Shown here: positions 28,701 through 40,247 of the stretch, piece by piece
Position numbering within the stretch: the stretch's first letter is position 1
Layout: every line of letters starts with the position of its first letter
Source of the DNA: Scortum barcoo
Taxonomy: Eukaryota > Chordata > Actinopteri > Centrarchiformes > Terapontidae
Assembly (NCBI GenBank): GCA_023238725.1
Contig: CM041531.1
Location: 2,392,102 to 2,456,101, forward strand
DNA: 64,000 nucleotides
Reading direction: 5' to 3'
Notes under the pieces: model-generated
What the model saw: the letters and a program-made list of their open reading frames with translations, nothing else
Databases searched by the model: none
Told to the model about the DNA's origin: nothing
Translations under genes and position numbers: made by a program

Positions 28701-31204
28701 ATAAACAGGAACTTCATACACTCTTCATATTTGCCAAATTATAAGGATAGATACATACAAACTTTGGCTGACCTTACCTGATCCAAAGAGAAACCTGTAG
28801 TCAGACCACACAGTCCACACTCATATGTACTTGAGGTTGTTGGTACCCTGCATCTGACGTGGTCACCATCAGGGTCAAACACTGTCAGATTGAATGATCG
28901 TGGGCAGTTCCTGGGTACTCTGTAACATGTCAATCAACTGAATTAGGAACTGTTGAAAAGAATATCTGATCCAATACAACTTTATTGTCCATCACAGTGG
29001 AAATATTAAAACAAGAAAATTAAAATGAACAAGTAGCAACCAAAATTCATATTTTTATGTTTAATTCAACTGTTTGATTGATTGTCATGACATGTTATAA
29101 AGATATAATTCATGGTCCCCAGTGGATGAATCTTAATTGGTGATCCTCTGACTTTTCCTCTAGCGCTACCAGCAGGCTGTGAGTAAAATTGAATGGCATG
29201 AAATTTTGTTCTGTCCAATAGGATGAACTGAACGAACATTGGTGAGCTACCTGATGTCTCCCCTAGCTTTATCAACAAGTCAAATTTTTGTTTTATTTCC
29301 AGGACTTTGATTTATGACTGAATGGCATGCAAGAATAATGAAAAAGATCATAATTAAGAAATCTTACCATGCTAATATGCTAAATGAAGACGGTGAAAAT
29401 AGTTAACACTACAGTGCATTAACAGTTGTGTTTTCAGTGTTTTATAAACAATCTCCTGATTTTTTTCAGGCTAACACCAAAACCATTGAACCCTCTAACT
29501 GGAAAAGCATGCATGCATTTTTCATCAAGTTATAAACAGGTTATTGTACGCATGCGTGTGATTACCATTACCATTAGAATTACCATTAGAAAAAAAAGAG
29601 AAGTGTTATGATTCACTCAGTGTCCTGTTGTGTTTTCTGGTGTCTTGTGTTTTTTCATGTCAGGCTATGTCTTGTCATGTCAGGTTTCCATGTTTGTCAT
29701 GTTTCTTCTTCTGTTCTGTTTCGTCATGTTAAGTTTCCATGTCTGTCGTGTTTCTGGTTCCTTGTTCTGGCGTGTGTTTTATTTTGAAATCAACTCTCCC
29801 TCATGTTTCAGGTCCCTTTACTTCCTGCCATTGTGTGTTTCCCGCCTGTCTGATTGTCTGCCCCGCCCTGATTGTGTTCACCTGTTTCCTATTATCCCAT
29901 GTGCTTATATAGTCCTTGTCTTCCCTTGTCTTGTTGCCAGATCGTCGTGTCATGTCAGGTGTTGCTTCACGTGTCAAGTCAAAGTCAAGAGTTTTTCGTT
30001 GTCTCACGTTCCACGTTTCATGTTTTTGAGGATCTTGCCACTCATGAGTGAAGTGTTTTTTCATGCTCATGAGATTTCGAATTTGCCTTTGTTTTTTTTG
30101 AGCTTCAGATCAAGCCTTGTTTTTGGATCTTTGATTTTGAAATACCCCTTTTGTTATCTATTAAAACCCTTAAAACCAATCTTGCCAGGAGTCGTGTCCT
30201 GCATGTGGGTCCTCCTGCTCTGCCTGGTTCTAAGAACGTAACAAGAAGGATGTTTCTTACCTGAGAATTGGCAGCATGGTAGTGATGGGAGATCTGTTTG
30301 ATTCACCAGTATCAGATCGGATTCCCAGGTCCACATGTGCCATCATTCCCCAGTAACCCATTGTGCTTCTGATGTTTGATACCCAGAAGCCCTGTCCATA
30401 GTTACTATTGATGTAGCTGGGGTATCTGTTTGAAGAAATTTAAGTCAGATGACAGTGTGGCAATGAGATGTAAGCTCAAAACGATATTTTCTTAATGAGG
30501 TAAAAAGTATCTTTACTAAATGTTTTTGTGAATATATACTTTTGCTTTAGAAAGAAGTAATATTTCACCTAATCGCAAAGGGAAGGTTGCCGGTGAGTTT
30601 TCTTTTTGTCACCTGTTCAGACTGGCACCAGCGGAGACCATAGGAATCCCAGGCAATGTTTGCCAGGGCTGTCTGGGTCTGGGACCCACACTGACCAGCC
30701 AAACATGAGTAGGAATTCACATTACAGTAGTATGTGGTTTGCTTGTCACGAAGTTCCACCTGTGAAGAATTATGCAAAGATTAGAAACTGTAGAAACTGA
30801 CCCACAATTTGATGATATTAAGATGTTTGTGTATTGGATGAGAGTGTATTTAAAGTTGAGTAGCTAAATTTGTAATATCCAACATCTACTCTTCCACTCT
30901 ACTCTTCCAAAGTACAATAACAACAACAATAAGTACTACACGTTTCATCAAATTAGGTTATTTATAGGATTTTTTGGATGTAGTACTCGGACAATGGAAA
31001 TAACTTTATAAATCAATCAGTATGTAGCAGGACATCCCTTTATGAGATTAGCATGACATCCAAAATTTAACTTACCTCGTAAGTCCCATCTGAATTCCGT
31101 TCTTTTGGGGTGAAGGTCAGTGATCCTCCAAAATAATTGTAAGAACTATATGCAACTGAGACCAGAGGCAGCAGATGCAGCAGCAGTAGTGTGAGGGACG
31201 CCAT
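22720..31204 (-). CDS. ZP-B: membrane-anchored ZP-domain protein with giant mucin-like repeat
   Basis: Paralogue of ZP-A with the same 13 coding exons: 31204-31076, 30759-30569, 30425-30261, 28919-28778, 28503-25646, 25552-25408, 25254-25111, 24966-24908, 24661-24474, 23971-23577, 23474-23378, 23227-23047, 22856-22720. Signal peptide MASLTLLLLHLLPLVSVAYS is followed by the N-terminal module (CLAGQCG, DLGIRSDT, DPDGDHVRCR), KRQ and a roughly 2.6-kb Thr-rich repeat. After it come the Ig-like region (YVIKWTPT...ICF), ZP module (TCSET...NACGT; LFVESCKATPYDNP; VYITCSV), RSKR furin-type site and transmembrane helix (MNIVFIVGCLLVCGVV), ending in a KYQPVP tail. Exon 3 lacks the Cys-Cys-Trp of its paralogues. 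Exons 6-13 read in one frame. Exon 5 is 2858 nt, one phase step away from what its flanks require. Role by family: cleavable polymer-forming extracellular protein. No gene name is assigned. Confidence 0.87.
25690..28330 (-). repeat. Coding Thr-rich tandem repeat in ZP-B exon 5
   Basis: On the coding strand, 25690-27560 is made of 12- to 18-base units such as ACAACCACAGATGCT (TTTDA), and 27600-28330 of degenerate 24-base units (ATPTTTTA) plus CGAGCAGCT-type blocks. Unit lengths are mostly multiples of three and lack stop triplets in every coding-strand frame, so TTTDA, QPQML and NHRCY readings are all open over long distances. The exit frame is the Thr frame (TTTDAPTTTRVAPIAPLSK), matching ZP-A. 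The middle zone, about 27230-27730, is irregular and contains stops in every frame. This unevenness could be biological or due to poor consensus in a hard repeat. Confidence 0.85.
29060..29290. repeat. Dispersed teleost repeat in ZP-B intron 3
   Basis: The segment around GGTGATCCTCTGACTTTTCC and TCTAGCGCTACCA resembles a dispersed repeat also seen at the right edge of the window (63891-63945), where GGATGAATCCCAAC precedes a similar CTGACTTACTCCAGTGCCAC. It is not coding. The class is unassigned. Confidence 0.5.
29604..30243 (+). mobile_element. Solo LTR with 5-bp target duplication in ZP-B intron 3
   Basis: A 640-base element starts TGTTATG and ends ACGTAACA, the TG...CA ends expected of an LTR. 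It is flanked by an exact direct repeat AGAAG at 29599-29603 and 30244-30248. A TATATAG motif at 29906-29912 and ATTAAA at about 30160 define plus orientation, antisense to ZP-B. It resembles the LTR copies at 21109-21984. The absence of internal retroviral-type genes and the intact duplication indicate LTR-LTR recombination after insertion. The 5-bp duplication suits a Ty3/gypsy-like source, but this is inference. Confidence 0.85.
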
Positions 31205-31240
31205 CCTCCTGAGTGCTGCATCTCCAACGTGATTTGGATC

Positions 31241-31247
31241 TTAAATA
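31241..31247 (-). promoter_or_regulatory. TATA-like box of ZP-B
   Basis: The minus strand reads GAGTATTTAAGATCC, placing TATTTAA 37-43 bases upstream of the ATG at 31204. It sits much nearer the ATG than the ZP-A box, implying a 5' UTR of only some ten to twenty bases. The role is inferred from position. Confidence 0.5.
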
Positions 31248-31249
31248 CT

Positions 31250-33290
31250 CTGCCACACGGAAATGATGTCTGGAATTTCTTTGTCATCTACATAATTTGC
31301 TGACAGTATAAATAATGGTGTAGAGCTTGTTTTACCTGGGTGTGTTAAACCCTTACCTGACCTCAGCAATCCTAGAGCATTTATCTGTCATTCTTCAAAG
31401 ACAATGCCAACTTTTATGAAAAGGGGAACTATGTTTTTGTGCACTGCTGTCAGTTGTGGTCTATGACAGTGATGTAATGCATTGATCAAAAGTTCAAAAG
31501 CATTTACTTAACTTTGCATTACTTATGGTTCTCATCACACTATTGTCACATAGAAAACAATAAAGAGTTGTTTTGTGCAGACATGCAAAGTTTCTTTCAG
31601 TTCAGCAGTGTTGTACAATGTGAAGCTTCATCGGTGCAGAGGCTGAAGTGAGGTTCTGTTAGCCCGATTCTTTAGTTAGAAGCCCACGAACAAACTGGAG
31701 AAATCTTCAGTTCACAGATGTAGAATTTATTCAGGTCACAGGTAAAGTATGGCAGCGCTGGGCTCAAAGTGACAGAGCTCTCGCAGGATCTCAGTCAGAT
31801 GGAGCCTCGATTTCTGGGTGTGATTCACAGTTATCTTCTTGGGCTGGGACAATACCAGAATTCTCCACCACACTCACCATTCCTCAGTGACAGCCAAGAG
31901 GATTTTGTTGATTTTATTTTGCTACTTTCAAATCCCCATCAATGACTGAATGTCATGAATTTAAGGGTGAATTTGACATGTTACATTAATTGTTTAATGT
32001 ACAATTGCAGTAGTTAATTAAATTAGAAACCAAGGCATGACAAAAACAAACACATGATGACAGAATACAGACTTGAACATTTTTTATTCTGTGCTACAAA
32101 TGTCGGAGTAACTGAACAAACGTCTCCTGTATTGCATGCAAGCAGCAGACGTTCTCACGAAGAGGGCTTTGGCTTGCCGCCTAGCACTTTTGGTAATTAG
32201 ATCAGTACTGAGAAGGTTTGCACTCTTTCAAGCTAAGCAATAATAATAATAGAAAAATCAACAAGGAAGTAAACCTAAATACCTTTGACTGCAGCCAAGA
32301 AATAATCACTCACACATTGTTTTGTTCACACATTTAATGACAAAACATGAATATGATGTTTCAAAATTGATAAATATAAGTATTTTTTTCTTTTTATCCT
32401 GCTCCAGGTCTTTAGTTTGTTTGTATTTTAATGTTTCTGATTTCTGGATTATGTTCAAATGAATATATTTTATGTATTGATGTGGTACATGTCATGTCAC
32501 ACAAAGGCTCTTTTGTTTTTCTCGGGATAACCAACAAAGGAAGTGAGGAAAATACATGGACTACGAATGTGCAGCCGTGCTGTGGCCCTTGCAATTATCC
32601 TAATGTCATTGACCTAACATTAGCATGTTGATCAGTAGGTACGTTGGTAGGTAAATTGTTTTCCCATGTTCACAATTAGTTTAGCATGTTAGCATGCAAA
32701 TTTGTGCTACTTAGCTCAAAACACAGGATACAGATGAGGCATTTCATTAGTTTTGCAGGAATTTGGTCACAAACAAATAAATCAAGAATCTTTATTGTTT
32801 AAGCCAGTTTAAGCCAGTGATGTTGGGAATGAACTTGTGGACCAGCAAAGTGACAGACATACCCTTGAACACCCACACTGCATACTTTATGCTCTCAACA
32901 GGTGCGTCTTAATACAATGAAGTTTCATAACAACACTCTCAGTGATTTTTATCATTGTTCACTGCTGAGCCACATCCAGCATGTGATGCAGAGTTAGTCT
33001 TCACCTCAGTCAGTAGTATGTATTGTTGTTTCAAGGTGAACCATGTTACGAGAACACTCATTGTGCCCCTCCTTCCTTGCACCTACAAGTTGAAAGTGAG
33101 CAGGTGACCTTTATCTTTGATCTATGATTTGATTTGATTAAACAGTTCAGGAGAACATTAACTCTTAACTTACTCATAAGGCAACATGCATTTTGCTCAT
33201 AAATGACTACTGACAAGTCTACAGTCTTTAAAGTAGAAACAGGTAATTCATTTGAAAATTGCTTATAGTCATATTCGGAAGAAGGCTGTT
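31250..33290. other. Intergenic spacer with scattered repeat traces
   Basis: No supported gene. At about 32590-32760 there is a dispersed repeat rich in TTAGCATGTTAGCATGC and similar words, and at about 32780 a short retroposon-tail motif AATCAAGAATCTTTATTG. The small open frames have no domain signature. Confidence 0.5.
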
Positions 33291-34020
33291 TCACAGTTTA
33301 GAAGCCACAACCACCAAATCATGGTCACTTCTGATTTTAAACCAAATGACCTGAGTCAGTGAGTTTGGTAATATGAGTTTCAAAATTCAAATATTGGTCA
33401 AAAAGGATACCGCAAATTTTAGAGGTAGTCGTGATATTGCCGGCAAGGGGGCCAATATAGTGACTGACCTCCATGGTAAAACAATGAGAGCTGATAACCA
33501 AGACTTCAGTTTTGTGTGAATTGAGATGGAGGACCTTTTGAGGCAATCCTGCAGGGAGGTAAAGTTAATGAGGTTATTAGGTTTAACTGAGAAGTTAAGT
33601 TGTGTGTCATCAGCATAGCAATGATAAGAGATTTTACCAGAGGAGTTAGGCAGGATGCCCAGAGGTAGCATATATAATAAAAAATGAATAGGTCCAAGGA
33701 TTGACCCTTGTGGGACCCCACGTGAGAGAGGAGCAGAGGAAGACATGTAATTATTAATGTGAAGAGTGAAGTGTCTTTCAGACAATATAAAGGAAACCAT
33801 TTGAGAGCAGTACCAGTGATTCCAACCCAGTTTTCAGTCAGTTAGTATGGCATGGTCAGAGGTGTCAAAAGGCAGCAGATAAATCAAGCAAAAATAAAAA
33901 GGGTGTGTTCAAATATCAAAGACATTGTGTCTCTCCTCAACCAGTTGGAGAACCTGTTGAGCGACACACAGGTTTTAGAAACAAAGGTTAGGAGATGGGC
34001 CTATAGTTCATCATAGTTCA
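33290..34020 (-). mobile_element. L2-like LINE reverse-transcriptase fragment
   Basis: Minus-strand frames encode LLDLSAAFDTSDHAILT near 33890-33845, RGVPQGSILGPIHFLLYMLP and YHCYADDTQLNFS between about 33735 and 33590, then LHLNSHKTEVLVIS and a degraded LGVLFD-type segment (ICGILFDQYLNFETHITKL) down to about 33350. These are consecutive reverse-transcriptase motifs of an L2-like LINE, spread over several frames. It is a dead fragment. Confidence 0.8.
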
Positions 34021-34283
34021 ATCAGTGGTGTGTCAGGAGGGATTTTTGATGAGGGGACAAACACTAGCTGTCTTGAAAGCTGTCTTGAAATAGTCAAATA
34101 TGCAGCCAGGGGAGAAAGATTGAGTGAGGATAGAGAGAAAGCAGCAGGTAAATAACTGGCATGATCTCTTTAAGAAATTTAGAAGGGATTATGTCATGTA
34201 TGAAGAGATCTTATATGATAAAAGGGTTGAACTCGGACAGGAAACCAGAGTAAGCAGGATTCAGAGGTCAGAGGTCAGAGAAA

Positions 34284-34540
34284 GATTCAAGATTCAAGAT
34301 AGCCTTTATTAGTCCCACAGTGGGAAAACTCACATTATAACAGCAGCAAGACACAGTGGAAACAACAGTAGGAGAAATGCAAAGGAAAGACAATGGATAA
34401 AATGAATTAAAAATAAGATATCAAAATAAAAATAATTGAAAAATAAGTAATTATACCTGTATAACATGTATAAATGAATTAAAATAAGCTCTATATTTGC
34501 CATCTGCAGCATCAAATCAAATTTAACATAAAGCACTTTT
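34284..34540 (-). mobile_element. Rex1-type LINE 3' tail
   Basis: Plus-strand order is GATTCAAGATTCAAGAT, then CCTTTATTAGTCCCACAGTG, then CAGCAGCAAGACACAGTGG. This is the same untranslated tail seen at 20204, so the element points left. Only the tail is preserved. Confidence 0.7.
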
Positions 34541-35441
34541 GGTACTTTTGTCAAGTGGAAAGTTTTACCACCTCAGCTTATAGGTGACATAGCTGTCCTC
34601 CCCTGTGGGAAAACTTACGAACTGTTCACTGTGTGCTGTAGATCAGTCACGGTGCCTTTTAAATATGTTGATGGGAAGGTTTTTATTCAAAGCTGCCCTG
34701 CCCTGATGGAAGGCTGCTTTCAGATTCATCTTCTTGTAAGTCAGAGATTATCAGTGCGCCACGCAACATTTTTACCAGCCACATTGTTGTCACATAAAAT
34801 ATTCAGTTCTGATAAACAACCTGTGCTGTAATAAAGACCGTGCAGCTCGATCAGCCTGGAGATAAGAGATGAGCATATCAATGGGAAAATCAACTTTCAT
34901 TTAAACCATGTTTTTATTAACTTTAAATTGAGGTATTGTGCTGAAAAAAAGATATTGTAGATCTCCATCCGCTGCAGCTGGTCTGCAGATATTTGTCCTT
35001 ATGTAATTATTGTCTGATGTTTTTATGGTAAGTTTTAACAGCTCTTTGAGATACACTTACTGAAAAAGTCCACAACCAGCAACATGGTGGGATCAGTCGC
35101 TCCAACAGCCACCATCTGCAGACTGCATGTAAATAGTATTGTAATGTGGAAAACTGTAGACAATGCACGTGTTAATACTGTGTCTTCTGCCAGTACTGTA
35201 TCACATCAAATCAGCAAAATGTGGTGTATATTATGCTGAGTGTACTAAATCACGTCATATAAGGACAAATAAGAATGGCAGCATTCTCAGGCTAAAATGA
35301 TTAATTATGATTAATTACTTTGAAATAATTGGTGCTGTTGAATTATGCTATCACATAGAGAAAGCAAAGCAGAGATCAATGATCCTGAAGTTTCTTTCAG
35401 ATATCTGATTTGAACACCGGCCAAGATTTGCTGTGTCTGAT

Positions 35442-35656
35442 TTAACCCATAAGAACCCACAGTGACACAGGTGTCACAAGTCACTTAAATGACCTGGAAA
35501 GCTTCCTTATATAGCTTTATCTTTATCCAAAGTGACATATAGGTGACATTACAGATCTTTAGGGGATGCTATTTTGGAAAAAATGTCAGAAATGTGTTTT
35601 TAGTCTGTGATATGTCCCCCATAATTTTCCTTGAAGGAGTAAGGGGTCTGGGTTAA
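35442..35656. mobile_element. Short piggyBac-like MITE
   Basis: TTAA at both ends (35442 and 35653) with inverted ends: TTAACCCATAAGAACCC on the left and GGGGTCTGGGTTAA on the right. TTAA is the exact target of piggyBac transposons. At 215 bases it has no coding capacity. The end match is imperfect, so the class call is moderate. Confidence 0.55.
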
Positions 35657-38600
35657 TCACAGTTTGTCTTTGTGTCATACAAACATTACTGTGGTGCAAA
35701 ATGTAAAACATGAGGAAGAGCAAGAATCTCGTATCACTGATCGACAAAGAAATGCTGTTCTGGATCATAAACAGGCATCACAGATTTGACCTGCAGATGA
35801 AGTGAGGTGTGTGAAGCTGAAGCATGAAACTCTACAAATATATAAATGAAAGGAGAAGCTTGTGGGTATTAGGTGAAATAGCATTTGAGCAATAACACTT
35901 TTAATGAGCGTCTATTCGGCCACAAATAAGTCATCCCACACAATGACACAAAAGTTCAAAAACAGCTGTACAAAATAGACAGAATACATTTTATTAATGT
36001 TTCTACTCTCTCCAGTCCTTTTACATGTCACTGTAAATGAGCCCTGACTCCTTCTGATTACTGACACACTCTGATGCGTGCTCCACCTGCTCACACTTAC
36101 AAGAGCTTTTGTTCCTTCAGAAGTGCTTTGTTTATGTGTCTTGTCTTTAAATGTCACACCTAATCCACTGCTGGCAGGAAAACACGCAAACTGTTTACTG
36201 GGTTTAAGTTTACTGAACATGCCAGCTGCTCATCAGCTGTCGGGATTTTTCATTTGCAGACAGGCCGGTTTTTATTACAAGCTTCAGTGCTACTGAGAAG
36301 ACATTCTGACAGTCTTTTTGTTCACGTACACTGATGTAATGATGCTCCTTTTAGATCGATCAGGATTTCCTGTATTGTGTTCTTACCTGTCACATTCTTG
36401 GCTCATGAATAGGCACTCAGTTAATTAGATATTTGAACAATTATAATCACAGTTATTATTGTTATTATTGTTATTGTTATTACTGCTTGTTAATGGATTA
36501 AATAAGTAGCTTGGCTCTGAGGATGATATGAAGCAAAGTGTCGAAGACGTATGAACCATTAAATAACTTTTTTTTTTTAAATGACTGTCATTAAGTTGTT
36601 GGAGCTTACAAACACAATTTTTAGATTTTTTTTTTATCACAAATGTCCCACAAATCTGTTATTTATGACCTAATCAGGGCAGTGGAAAAGTGAAAACGCA
36701 ATAATACTCTCACATATTTTACAAAACCCAACAGGACATTTTTTTTAATAAATAAAAGCAGGAATTATAGCAGGGATTGTAAGTGATTAGATTAAAATAT
36801 TTTCACAAATTCAGAGTGTTAAAAATCATTGATCAATCAGTGCAGAATATTAACTGTCTCAGTTGACTGTTTTTGCAGTTGGTTTACAAAAAAGTTGACA
36901 TACATTCAATTAAAATCAGAAAATCAAACTTCAAAATTTGATATCAGAATGATTTTCTAAGGATTTAAATGTTCGTTTTAGTTTTCTGAGGCGTTAATGG
37001 AGCAGTTTTCTCAGCATCTTTTGTTTTTGTTGAGATTTTGTGCAGTTGTGAGAAGATCCTCCATTTTCTTTGTGTAATCCACAGTGAGACTTTAGTGTAC
37101 GTCGACAGAAAAACAAAGTGAGAAACCAGCTTAGAGTCAGTATGTCATGTGGGTTTAAGACACAGTGAAGTCTTGAAATGATGAAAGCATATGACTCATT
37201 GTTTGTTTGGTTTCATGCAGAAGGTTTTTTCAGCATGGCTGATCTTTGTAAATGAGTTTGAACTGAGCTTTCAGTTCAGCTGAACAGTTGACCACATTTC
37301 AGAGAAAAAGGAAATTAACACTATTTACTTTAGTTAAAGAAATGAAGAAGACTGCAGGAAAGTTTCTGGAGGTTCAGGAGGTGAAGACACGCACACGCTA
37401 ACAAAACATGTCAAATGTCAAACATGCAAAAAAAAAAAAAAGTGGATGGGAGCAGCACGTTATCTTGGGTTTGTTGAGCTGTCATCACATGACCGAGCAG
37501 AAGTATAAAGTTTCTGTCTGTTTTTGCACATGACAGTAAATTTATATATACTTACTGCTCAACAGTGTTATTTAGTTATTTAGTCTCACCTCATTTCCTC
37601 CTCATTTGATTGACACGAAGGGAAGCAGCGCATACTTATCGTAATTCATCAGTAATATGAGAACATCGAAACATCATTAAGGAAACAAAGCAACACTTTG
37701 TCTGGGACATTTTGATCTGGTCTGACACCTGCAACAACAGAAGATGTTTCAATTTATAATTATGTTTTTCAAATTGAATATGAAAGTGTTTTATTTCATT
37801 GCAGCATTCACATCAGTGTAACCAGACAAACCTGTAAAAACCTCTTTCATGCTGCAGGGCACTGGTTAGATTTTTATATCTGTGTTGATCTTCATCATTA
37901 TATCCATATAATTTAAAACTCTCCAACTATCCACGACACCAAATATGTTTTCCATATCATCACTGACTGTTTTTTTATAATAAAAGTGTTTTAAAATTCA
38001 CATTTAACATTTTGGTTTCCTTAAGCTCCAGATGTCCATTAAAGCAGCTTTTATTTTTAATTTTATTTTTACAATTATTAAATGTTTTATTAGCATAACC
38101 ATTGATAATATAAAGCACATGGTGCAGTCATTTTGATTTAATTATTGTTTGATTGATTGATTTAATTTGTGTTCCTCTGTGTTTCGTTTTGGGGTCAGAA
38201 GAGCCTGACGTATTATCCTGTGTAAAATAATTTTCACTTGATGAGTAAAAGTCAATTATTTGCTCTCCTTTCAGTTCTCGTCTTGTTTTGTCTCTACCAA
38301 CCATCATTTTAATGACATTACATGCAGTCATTTGGTTCGTTTTTACTGTAATAAAGACTGATTAGAGCTTCAACAACAGAAAATGTTCAGCAGTTTGTAA
38401 TCTACATCTGATAACGTAAGAAAATAAACAGGAGATGACAGAGACAGAGCTGCTGTGATTTAAATCATGTGAGTGTAGATAATGGATGGATTAACGTAAA
38501 GGCGGATGGTTCGAGTGAGTCATATTCGTGACTTTGAGCTTATAAAATTGGTCATGTTGTGTTTGAGAGGCACACCATGTAAACCACACCTGTACAGAGC

Positions 38601-38987
38601 AGGTACCCACTGACAGCTAAACTATATGTAACACCAAACGACAAACACTACAGAACAAACGCGGTGAAGACGGGAGGGAGAAGGCGTCTGACAACATTTA
38701 AAAATGGTATAAAACAGGCTAAAGCAGATGTAAGCTGTGCAACATAGAGTGAAGATATACCCAATTTAAATGACTCTTAATGTTGTGTTAATGTTCATGT
38801 TACTGTTTTGGACAGATAATATTTTGATGCTTTGGTAACTTTTTAAAAAATGTATTTTTATTTCCAATAAGGCATTTTGAATTGAACTGAACTGAATATG
38901 AGTGATATAGAAGTGAGAGTGTTTAAGTGTTTATTTATGGTATTTATAGTGTGAATATATTTGAATTTCTCTTGGAGATCAATAAAG

Positions 38988-38989
<2 letters not shown>

Positions 38990-39080
<91 letters not shown>

Positions 39081-39118
39081 CATCTATCTATCTATCTATC
39101 TATCTGTCTATCTATCTA
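38990..39118. repeat. (ATCT)n microsatellite
   Basis: About 32 tetranucleotide units of ATCT with a single interruption near 39080 and one GTCT variant near the end. The open frame across it (YLSI repeats) is an artefact of the repeat. Confidence 0.95.
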
Positions 39119-39471
39119 GTGTTTTGTAAATGGCCATGTTATGTCATGTTATGACATGTGTACATAAAAGTAATGAGTCCTTCCTTGGAATATTTTCTAA
39201 CTTTCCACTGAACTTCACTGAAATCTGTTATTATATTAATGATATATTTTCAATATATCATAACTACTGAGCAGGCAAACAGCTGTGATTATAACTTCTT
39301 TGACAGTAGAAATGATAATTCATCAATCACTTTCATATAACGACAGCTCTGATCAGTTTCTCCTCCTCACCTGAACCTGATCCTCCTGCAGGTGAATCCT
39401 GATGACAACTTAACTTTAAATATGAACCAAGTCACAAACAAACCACATCAATACAAACGCACAGCGATGTG

Positions 39472-39477
39472 TTTATT
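39472..39477 (-). terminator. Candidate polyadenylation signal of ZP-C
   Basis: A minus-strand AATAAA about 770 bases after the ZP-C stop, followed on that strand by a T/G-rich stretch, as expected downstream of a cleavage site. Position and context only. Confidence 0.4.
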
Positions 39478-40247
39478 AAGTGATTATGGATGAAGTGGAG
39501 AGTCGATATAATTTCCCCTTTTATTGCAAAAAATAAAACATTTAAATTACACAAATTTCACCATCGTCAGAGATTACCAGTGTTTTGTATTTTTAATGTA
39601 AATTTTAGATTTAAATTTGGACCACAGCAGCAGATTTCAGTACACAGAAAGTGAACTGTCTTACGGCTCTTTGAATTAATGAACAATTAAACCAAATCTG
39701 TTCACATTAAGTGTTTCCTTATATCAGTTATGGTGCTAAGTGCAGAATTGAAACAGGTCTGACAGGTGGATAAAACAAAAATAACCCACATAATGAACAA
39801 ATGTTACTGTCCTACTTGAACAAAAGCGCTGCGAATAATTTCCTGGAACCAGTTTAATAAAAACAGCTGCAAAGAAAAATCCTGCAAAACCAGACGGAGA
39901 GGAATTTTCAGCAGGAGCCAACATCAAAAAGAAACCAAAACTATTTCAGGAAAGCGCTCATAGTCACCTGTGTATGTATCAGAAATACAAAAAAAAAATC
40001 CAATCCACAGTTTTTCTGAAGCTCATTTGAGGCTTCCAAAGTTATAAATCATCAATTATGAATTATCAAAAGCCTCAAAGTAACTTCACATAAACTTTAG
40101 GAAACATTCAAGCGTATTTAACAAAGCAAAAAGTGTGTGAGTTTGCATAAAATGAGAGCATGTCAGTGATATTTAAAGACAAAGTGAGCTTTCCCTTTAA
40201 CAAACTAAAGAAACGACATGATGTGTGAATCTGAGATTAGTTTGGGT

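Larger units (their letters stand above)
34600..39460. other. Intergenic spacer between ZP-B and ZP-C
   Basis: AT-rich DNA with no supported gene. It holds the MITE at 35442-35656 and the ATCT microsatellite at about 38990-39118. Remaining open frames are short and featureless. Confidence 0.5.

Noticed and set aside
29630..30241. A 203-residue plus-strand open frame
   Set aside because: It lies wholly inside the solo LTR, has transposon non-coding composition and is not conserved between the LTR copies.
38927..39154. Open frame with YLSI repeats
   Set aside because: Pure translation of the ATCT microsatellite.
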